Assembly (NCBI GenBank): GCA_017446355.1
Contig: JAFSQZ010000218.1
Span: 1 to 9,437, forward strand
Direction of reading: 5' to 3'
DNA length: 9,437 nt
DNA from: Neisseriaceae bacterium
GTDB lineage: Bacteria; Pseudomonadota; Gammaproteobacteria; Burkholderiales; Neisseriaceae
The notes under the pieces are model-generated. The model saw only the letters and a program-made list of their open reading frames with translations, ran no database searches and was not told the DNA's origin. A program made the position numbers and the translations under genes. This document shows, piece by piece, positions 5,419 to 9,437 of the stretch (within the stretch, counting starts at the first letter, position 1; the number at the start of each line of letters is the position of its first letter).

Positions 5419-5435
5419 ATTAAATTATATTAAAT
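5407..5435 (+). promoter_or_regulatory. Candidate cysS promoter
   Basis: TTGCAC (5407-5412), a 17-bp spacer and TTAAAT (5430-5435). The -35 lies in the right half of the inverted repeat at 5398-5418, so a bound regulator would compete with RNA polymerase. Hexamer matches are modest (3 and 4 of 6). Confidence 0.35.
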
Positions 5436-5436
5436 T
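5417..5436 (+). repeat. Tandem 10-bp repeat ahead of cysS
   Basis: ATATTAAATT occurs twice head to tail (5417-5426, 5427-5436), a spacing of one helical turn, abutting the inverted repeat. It may simply be an AT-rich promoter core. Confidence 0.6.
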
Positions 5437-5466
5437 CATCTAGCTTGTTAATAACCAATTGAATAT

Positions 5467-6858
5467 ATGTTAAAAATTTATAATACACTGACTCGTCAAA
5501 AAGAAATCTTTACCCCCATTGATGCCAAAAATGTACGTATGTATGTTTGTGGTATGACGGTTTATGACTACTGTCATTTAGGACACGCACGAGTATTGGT
5601 GGTGTTTGATATGGTGGCGCGATGGTTGCGTCAAAGCGGCTATCCACTCACTTATGTACGTAACATCACAGATATTGACGACAAAATCATTAAACGTGCC
5701 AACGAAAATGGTGAAAGTATTCAAGCATTAACAGCACGTTTTATCGCCGCGATGAACGAAGACAGCGATGCGCTGGGCGTGCAACGTCCTGATGTTGAAC
5801 CCAAAGCGACCGAACACATTGCACAAATGATTGCGATGATTGAGCGATTGATTGCCAACGGCAAAGCGTATGCTGCTGAAAATGGTGATGTGTATTACGC
5901 TGTGCGCGAATTTGCTGCTTATGGACAACTTTCAGGCAAATCTTTGGACGACTTGCGTGCGGGAGAACGCGTAGAAGTAGACACATTTAAACGCGACCCT
6001 TTGGATTTTGTACTGTGGAAAGCCGCGAAACCAGAAGAACCCTCTTGGCAAAGTCCTTGGGGCAACGGTCGTCCTGGTTGGCACATTGAATGTTCTGCTA
6101 TGGGACACGAATTATTTGGCGAAACATTTGATATTCACGGCGGTGGTGCAGATTTACAGTTTCCACACCATGAAAACGAAATCGCCCAAAGCTGTGGCGC
6201 ACACCATTGCGACTGCCAAAACGAAACGCAAAGCCACGTAAAATACTGGTTGCACAACGGCTTTATTCGTGTGGACAACGAAAAAATGTCCAAATCATTG
6301 GGCAACTTTTTCACCATTCGTGAAGTGTTAGCAAAATACCACCCAGAAGTGGTGCGTTTTTTCATCTTGCGTGCGCACTACCGTAGCCCACTAAACTACT
6401 CTGACGCACATTTAGACGATGCCAAAAATGCACTAACGCGCCTTTATAACACTTTGCACAATATTCCCCCCAGCGATTTTGTTTTAACCGAGCAAGCCAA
6501 TGATTACACGCGCCGTTTTTTCGCCGCAATGAACGATGATTTTGGCACAGTAGAAGCGATGGCGGTATTATTTGAATTAGCAAACGAAACCAATAAAACC
6601 CAATCAACAGAACTTTCAGGCTGCCTGAAAGTTTTAGCAGGTGTATTAGGTTTGTTGCAAATGACACCGCAAGACTTTTTGCAAAGTGGTCATCAAGACG
6701 GATTAAGCAATGAAGAAATTGAAAACTTAATCGCACAACGTCAAACAGCGCGTGCCGAAAAAAATTGGGCAGAATCTGACCGCATTCGCGATTTGCTTGC
6801 CAAACATAATATTGTGTTACGTGATGGTAGCGATGGCACGATATGGACGCGCGGTTAA
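5467..6858 (+). CDS. cysS: Cysteinyl-tRNA synthetase
   Basis: Class I aminoacyl-tRNA synthetase of 463 residues (E. coli 461) that charges tRNA-Cys with cysteine in the cytoplasm. Seen: N-terminal MLKIYNTLTRQKE, zinc ligands Cys28, Cys209, His234 and Glu238, the HIGH-type motif HLGH at 37-40, the KMSKS loop at 273-277, and a C-terminal helical anticodon-binding region ending in DGSDGTIW. All key residues are present. A small His/Cys-rich segment (His246, His247, Cys248, Cys250) sits between Glu238 and KMSKS and makes that stretch about 4 residues longer than in E. coli. The start is fixed by homology, since no ribosome-binding site is apparent before ATG 5467. The gene is monocistronic, with an operator-like palindrome upstream and a paired-DUS terminator downstream. 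Confidence 0.97.
   Translation: MLKIYNTLTRQKEIFTPIDAKNVRMYVCGMTVYDYCHLGHARVLVVFDMVARWLRQSGYPLTYVRNITDIDDKIIKRANENGESIQALTARFIAAMNEDSDALGVQRPDVEPKATEHIAQMIAMIERLIANGKAYAAENGDVYYAVREFAAYGQLSGKSLDDLRAGERVEVDTFKRDPLDFVLWKAAKPEEPSWQSPWGNGRPGWHIECSAMGHELFGETFDIHGGGADLQFPHHENEIAQSCGAHHCDCQNETQSHVKYWLHNGFIRVDNEKMSKSLGNFFTIREVLAKYHPEVVRFFILRAHYRSPLNYSDAHLDDAKNALTRLYNTLHNIPPSDFVLTEQANDYTRRFFAAMNDDFGTVEAMAVLFELANETNKTQSTELSGCLKVLAGVLGLLQMTPQDFLQSGHQDGLSNEEIENLIAQRQTARAEKNWAESDRIRDLLAKHNIVLRDGSDGTIWTRG
6613..6631. repeat. Palindromic DUS inside cysS
   Basis: CTTTCAGGCTGCCTGAAAG, 9-bp arms with one central base. It is the reverse orientation of the intergenic palindromes, so simDUS reads on the plus strand and kingDUS on the minus strand. 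It codes Leu-Ser-Gly-Cys-Leu-Lys (383-388), outside the catalytic motifs. Confidence 0.85.
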
Positions 6859-6882
6859 ATGGTGATGACATAAATATTAAAA

Positions 6883-6914
6883 TATGCTGCCTGAACGTTT
6901 ATTCAGGCAGCATA
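6883..6914 (+). terminator. Paired-DUS terminator after cysS
   Basis: TATGCTGCCTGAA (6883-6895) and TTCAGGCAGCATA (6902-6914) form a perfect 13-bp stem with a 6-nt loop, 24 bp after the cysS stop. Inverted DUS pairs are known to act as intrinsic terminators in Neisseria. The T-run is imperfect (GTTTAAAATTTT downstream). The two DUS cores are at 6886-6895 and 6902-6911. Confidence 0.75.
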
Positions 6915-6986
6915 ATAACTGTTTAAAATTTTATGAAAAATACAGTTCAATTGCCTTACTCCTTGCTTTATTCAAAGTTTCAGCTT

Positions 6987-7005
6987 AAATGACAAACAGT
7001 CATTT
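6987..7005. promoter_or_regulatory. Inverted repeat before the metal permease gene
   Basis: AAATGAC (6987-6993) and GTCATTT (6999-7005) are 7-bp arms around AAACA, ending 23 bp before the chosen start. The position would suit a metal-responsive repressor site, but the sequence does not match a Zur, MntR or Fur box that I recognise. It could also form a leader hairpin. No clear promoter was found between 6915 and 7028. Confidence 0.35.
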
Positions 7006-7028
7006 TAGAATTGATGAATAGAAAAATG

Positions 7029-7910
7029 ATGCTTTACCAATATTTGATAGAACCGTTTATTGAATTTTCGTTTATGCGCTATGCTTTGGCATCGGTAATC
7101 TTTTTAGCCTTATCGGCGGCACCAGTAGGTGTTTTTCTGGTGATGCGCCGAATGAGTTTGATTGGTGATGCGTTAAGCCATGCGGTATTACCAGGTGCAG
7201 CGATTGGTTATATGGTGGCAGGTTTAAGTTTGCCAGCAATGAGTTTAGGTGGTTTTTTAGCGGGTATGGTAATGGCATTTTTGGCAGGTTTGGTGAGTCG
7301 TTTTACCGAAGTAAAAGAAGATGCCAATTTTGCTGCTTTTTATTTAAGCAGTTTAGCCATTGGTGTGATTTTGGTCAGTTTAAATGGCAACAGCGTTGAC
7401 TTGTTGCATTTGTTATTTGGTTCATTATTGGCGGTGGATTTAACATCTTTACAATTGATGGGCGTGGTGGCAAGTTTCACGATGATTGCTTTGTCCATTA
7501 TGTTTCGTCCGCTGGTGTTGGAAAGCATTGACCCTTTATTTTTACACGCCGTTAAAGGCAACGGCGGTTTGTGGCACATTGCATTTTTGGTACTTGTAGT
7601 GATGAATTTAGTGGTGGGTTTCCAAGCTTTGGGAACCTTGATGTCAGTAGGCTTAATGATGCTACCTGCCATTGCTGCACGTTTATGGGTACGCAGTATG
7701 GGTGGTTTGTTATTGATGTCAGTGGTTGGTGCATTAGTGTGTGGTGTTGCAGGTTTGCTTTTATCGTATCATCACCCAGCAGGCATACCATCAGGACCCA
7801 CCATTATTTTATTTTGTGGTATTTGGTATGTTTTATCGGTCTTATTTGGCACAAACAGCGGTATGTTACCGAAACTGGTTCGTAAAAAACACCGTAAAAT
7901 TAAGCATTAA
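7029..7910 (+). CDS. Metal ABC transporter permease (ABC-3 family, zinc/manganese type)
   Basis: Integral membrane permease of 293 residues with about eight hydrophobic segments, belonging to the ZnuB/MntB/TroC group that imports Zn, Mn or Fe with a periplasmic binding protein and an ATPase. Seen: the family opening MLYQYLIEPFIEFSFMRYAL, VFLVMRRMSLIGDALSHAVL (the ATPase-contacting loop of this family), NSVDLLHLLFGS, and GFQALGTLMSVGLMMLPAIA near the C-terminal transport core, with a basic C-terminus. It most resembles Neisseria ZnuB-like permeases from memory. The start is uncertain: ATGs at 7014, 7026 and 7029 are in frame and none has a good ribosome-binding site. I take 7029 from family alignment. 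No ATPase or substrate-binding gene is adjacent, so partners must be encoded elsewhere. An intrinsic terminator follows. Confidence 0.88.
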   Translation: MLYQYLIEPFIEFSFMRYALASVIFLALSAAPVGVFLVMRRMSLIGDALSHAVLPGAAIGYMVAGLSLPAMSLGGFLAGMVMAFLAGLVSRFTEVKEDANFAAFYLSSLAIGVILVSLNGNSVDLLHLLFGSLLAVDLTSLQLMGVVASFTMIALSIMFRPLVLESIDPLFLHAVKGNGGLWHIAFLVLVVMNLVVGFQALGTLMSVGLMMLPAIAARLWVRSMGGLLLMSVVGALVCGVAGLLLSYHHPAGIPSGPTIILFCGIWYVLSVLFGTNSGMLPKLVRKKHRKIKH

Positions 7911-7950
7911 GAAACTTTTGTAAACCCCATTATTCTGAATAAAGTGAACG

Positions 7951-7979
7951 AAATAACAAATTTCTTTTTGTTATTTTTT
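7951..7979 (+). terminator. Intrinsic terminator after the permease gene
   Basis: AAATAACAAA (7951-7960) pairs with TTTGTTATTT (7967-7976) in a perfect 10-bp, AT-rich stem with a 6-nt loop, followed by more T. The T-run and near symmetry suggest it could act in both directions. Confidence 0.6.
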
Positions 7980-8010
7980 GATAAACAGGATTTAAAAACC
8001 AATAGACCAA

Positions 8011-8016
8011 TATAAT
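8011..8016 (+). promoter_or_regulatory. Candidate -10 element for smg
   Basis: Perfect TATAAT, 98 bp before the smg ATG, without a matching -35. Two copies of ACCAATA spaced 8 bp apart (7998-8004, 8006-8012) run up to it. A weaker TAGAAT lies at 8057-8062. The rest of 7911-8114 shows only the terminator described separately. Confidence 0.3.
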
Positions 8017-8114
8017 GGGTATTGTAAAGAACGCGTAAAGCCCCATAAAAATAGTGTAGAATTCAACGCTTTTAAACTGAACCCAAAACTTCCTAATGGA
8101 ATGCGTGCGTCATT

Positions 8115-8567
8115 ATGAGAGAACTGGTTGCTTTTTTAATTGAAAATTTTACCGATATTCAAGCTTGTCCAACAGGGCAAGATTTAGGTCAAATGCTGCA
8201 TATTGCAGGATTTGAAGATGAAGATATTGGTGAAGCACTGACGGTTATGCAGCTTTTGGCAGACATTCCCATTGAAGAAACGCTGCCTGAACACAATGTC
8301 TTACGGATTTACCACGAAGAAGAAACAGCGGTTTTATCCAGTGAAATTCGTGGTTTATTACATTTTTTAAGTCAAACGCGTGCCTTATCGTTTAGTCAGC
8401 GTGAGTTTGTGATTCACGCATTGATGTGCTTACCGTATGACGAGATAACTTTGGAAAACGCCAAGTCTTTGGCATTGCTGGTTTTATGGGCGCATCGTTC
8501 TGAATTGCCAGCCTTAATTGGCGATGAGTTACTTTCAGTATTGCTCGGACCAGGCATTAGACAATAA
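8115..8567 (+). CDS. smg: Smg protein, DUF494 family
   Basis: 150-residue acidic, mostly helical cytoplasmic protein of unknown function. Seen: the family opening RELVAFLIENFTDIQACPTGQDL, then LHIAGFEDEDIGEALTVMQL (28-47), EIRGLLHFL, and a conserved C-terminal REFVIHALMCLPYDEITLEN (95-114) with LALLVLWAHRSELPALIGDE. Smg is commonly encoded between dprA and topA. Here topA follows in the same direction, but the gene on the other side is a metal permease and not dprA. The ATG at 8115 has no strong ribosome-binding site. A DUS falls at 8282-8291 and a palindromic DUS abuts the stop codon. Confidence 0.9.
   Translation: MRELVAFLIENFTDIQACPTGQDLGQMLHIAGFEDEDIGEALTVMQLLADIPIEETLPEHNVLRIYHEEETAVLSSEIRGLLHFLSQTRALSFSQREFVIHALMCLPYDEITLENAKSLALLVLWAHRSELPALIGDELLSVLLGPGIRQ
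8282..8291 (+). repeat. DUS in smg (sim core)
   Basis: GCTGCCTGAA, preceded by AC, coding Thr-Leu-Pro-Glu. Confidence 0.8.
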
Positions 8568-8598
8568 TTCAGGCAGCCTGAACATAATTTTTATTTTT
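8568..8598 (+). terminator. Palindromic DUS with T-runs after smg
   Basis: TTCAGGCAGCCTGAA (8568-8582) begins on the base after the smg stop codon. It can form a 6-bp stem with loop CAG, and two T5 runs follow (8588-8592, 8594-8598). The stem is short, so termination would be partial. It is also a bidirectional DUS (kingDUS plus, simDUS minus). Confidence 0.5.
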
Positions 8599-8651
8599 AG
8601 CATAACTCTATAACTGATTTAAATAGGTTGTGCTATTTTTATGAAAAGTAC

Positions 8652-8679
8652 TTGCCAAAAACCACTTAATTATCAGAAT
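8652..8679 (+). promoter_or_regulatory. Candidate topA promoter
   Basis: TTGCCA (8652-8657, 5 of 6 consensus) and CAGAAT (8674-8679, 4 of 6) with a 16-bp spacer, about 60 bp before topA. Confidence 0.35.
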
Positions 8680-8693
8680 ATAAAAAAAGAAGT

Positions 8694-8703
8694 TTCAGGC
8701 AGC
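8694..8703 (-). repeat. DUS in the topA leader (sim core)
   Basis: TTCAGGCAGC on the plus strand, exact reverse of GCTGCCTGAA, just downstream of the predicted topA -10. Confidence 0.8.
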
Positions 8704-8717
8704 GAAAAATCATCAAT

Positions 8718-8736
8718 ATTCAGTATTCAGTAGGAA
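8718..8736 (+). promoter_or_regulatory. topA ribosome-binding site behind a tandem heptamer
   Basis: ATTCAGT occurs twice in tandem (8718-8731) and runs into AGGAA (8732-8736), which is 4 nt before the topA ATG. The AGGAA fixes the start at 8741. The heptamer may be incidental. Confidence 0.55.
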
Positions 8737-8740
8737 CAAA

Positions 8741-9437
8741 ATGGCTAAAAATTTATTGATTGTTGAATCTCCGAATAAAATTAAATCCATTAAAAAATAT
8801 CTAGGCAACGATTTTGAAGTGTTGGCATCGTTTGGTCATGTACGCGATTTAATTCCGAAAAACGGCGCAGTTGACCCTGAAAACGATTTTGCGATGAAAT
8901 ATCAAATCATCAGCAAAAACAGCAAACACGTTGATGCAATCGTGGCCGCTGCAAAACAAGTTGAACATATTTATCTAGCAACCGACCCAGATAGAGAAGG
9001 GGAAGCCATTTCTTGGCACATTGCAGAAATTTTAAAAAGCAAACGTGGATTAAAAGGCGTGGCGGATAAAATGCAGCGCGTAGTGTTTCACGAAGTAACC
9101 CAAAAAGGCATTCAGGCAGCCTTAAAAGCACCGCGCGATTTAGATGTACATTTAGTAGACGCGCAACAAGCACGCCGTGCTTTGGATTATTTAGTAGGCT
9201 TTAATCTTTCCCCTTTATTGTGGAAAAAAATTCGTCGTGGTTTAAGTGCAGGACGCGTGCAATCACCAGCTTTACGATTGATTTGTGAGCGTGAAAACGA
9301 AATTCGCACATTTGAACAACAAGAATATTGGAGCATTCATTTAGACAGCCACAAAAGTCGCAGCAAATTCAGCGCGAAATTATGGCAATGGCAAGGCAAT
9401 AAATTAGAACAGTTTTCCTTGTCTAATGAAGCCGAAC
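8741..9437 (+). CDS. topA: DNA topoisomerase I, 3' end outside window
   Basis: Type IA topoisomerase that relaxes negative supercoils. 232 codons are visible. Seen: an N-terminal TOPRIM domain with LLIVESPNKIKSI (Glu9), FGHVRDLIP at 31-39 and the metal-binding TDPDREGEAISWHI (Asp82, Asp84, Glu86), then the family segment AQQARRALDYLVGF (141-154) and GRVQSPALRLICERE (171-185). The catalytic tyrosine (about residue 320 in E. coli) lies beyond the right edge. The start is supported by AGGAA 4 nt upstream. The smg-topA order is a common proteobacterial arrangement, but the 173-bp gap holds a likely terminator and promoter, so topA is probably transcribed separately. A full DUS lies at 9111-9122. 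Confidence 0.96.
   Translation, partial: MAKNLLIVESPNKIKSIKKYLGNDFEVLASFGHVRDLIPKNGAVDPENDFAMKYQIISKNSKHVDAIVAAAKQVEHIYLATDPDREGEAISWHIAEILKSKRGLKGVADKMQRVVFHEVTQKGIQAALKAPRDLDVHLVDAQQARRALDYLVGFNLSPLLWKKIRRGLSAGRVQSPALRLICERENEIRTFEQQEYWSIHLDSHKSRSKFSAKLWQWQGNKLEQFSLSNEAE
9111..9122 (-). repeat. DUS in topA (full AG-simDUS)
   Basis: TTCAGGCAGCCT on the plus strand is an exact AGGCTGCCTGAA on the minus strand, coding Ile-Gln-Ala-Ala. Confidence 0.85.

Noticed and set aside
6362..6871. Open frame of 169 codons on the minus strand
   Set aside because: Antisense to the well-supported cysS C-terminal half, with unusual composition and no motif.
6933..6992. Small open frame of 19 codons starting ATG 6933, before the metal permease
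   Set aside because: No ribosome-binding site, no recognisable product, and it ends within the inverted repeat at 6987-7005. Short frames of this length are expected by chance.
7926..8019. CCCATTAT (7926-7933) and ATAATGGG (8012-8019) inverted repeat
   Set aside because: 8-bp arms 78 bp apart in AT-rich sequence, with another stem in between. Likely coincidence.
8910..9173. Open frame of 87 codons on the minus strand inside topA
   Set aside because: Antisense to the TOPRIM region of topA, where the plus frame has all family motifs.

Overview
The window looks like a chromosomal segment from an AT-leaning, naturally transformable member of the Neisseriaceae. The main evidence is a dense scatter of the 10-mer GCTGCCTGAA (reverse TTCAGGCAGC) and its relative GCAGCCTGAA. 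These match the DNA uptake sequence (DUS) dialects described for this family, AG-simDUS (AGGCTGCCTGAA) and AG-kingDUS (AGGCAGCCTGAA). I count 17 DUS loci in 9.4 kb, and the sim core is the commoner one. Together with the protein sequences (Neisseria-like CysS, Smg, PseB and WaaC), this suggests a Simonsiella/Alysiella/Kingella-like organism. The genus is an inference.

Layout. (1) Positions 1-1469, minus strand: a sugar-nucleotide pair, an RmlD-like reductase followed by pseB, which runs off the left edge. (2) 1470-2643: a divergent promoter region, then waaC (heptosyltransferase I) on the plus strand. (3) 2640-3465, minus strand: a RelE/ParE-type toxin and a CopG/ParD-like antitoxin whose operon ends tail-to-tail on the waaC stop codon, plus a 37-codon open remnant. 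This block has no DUS and looks acquired. (4) 3468-3959, minus strand: fxsA. (5) 4288-5317, plus strand: translationally coupled yqgE-ruvX, closed by a hairpin terminator. (6) 5467-6858: cysS, behind a perfect 9-bp inverted repeat and a tandem 10-bp repeat that overlap its probable promoter, and closed by a paired-DUS terminator. (7) 7029-7910: an ABC-3 metal (zinc/manganese) transporter permease with no ATPase or binding-protein gene beside it. (8) 8115-9437: smg (DUF494) and the first 232 codons of topA.

How the genes relate. Most are housekeeping functions: envelope sugars (pseB, RmlD-like, waaC), RNA/DNA maintenance (ruvX, topA), translation (cysS) and metal uptake. I do not see a clearly new multigene system. 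The most distinctive points are an RmlD-like enzyme lacking the catalytic lysine of its YxxxK motif, the DUS-free toxin-antitoxin island, palindromic DUS that read as one dialect on each strand, inverted DUS pairs inside or straddling coding sequence, and the operator-like architecture in front of cysS. No rRNA, tRNA, CRISPR array or insertion sequence was recognised.
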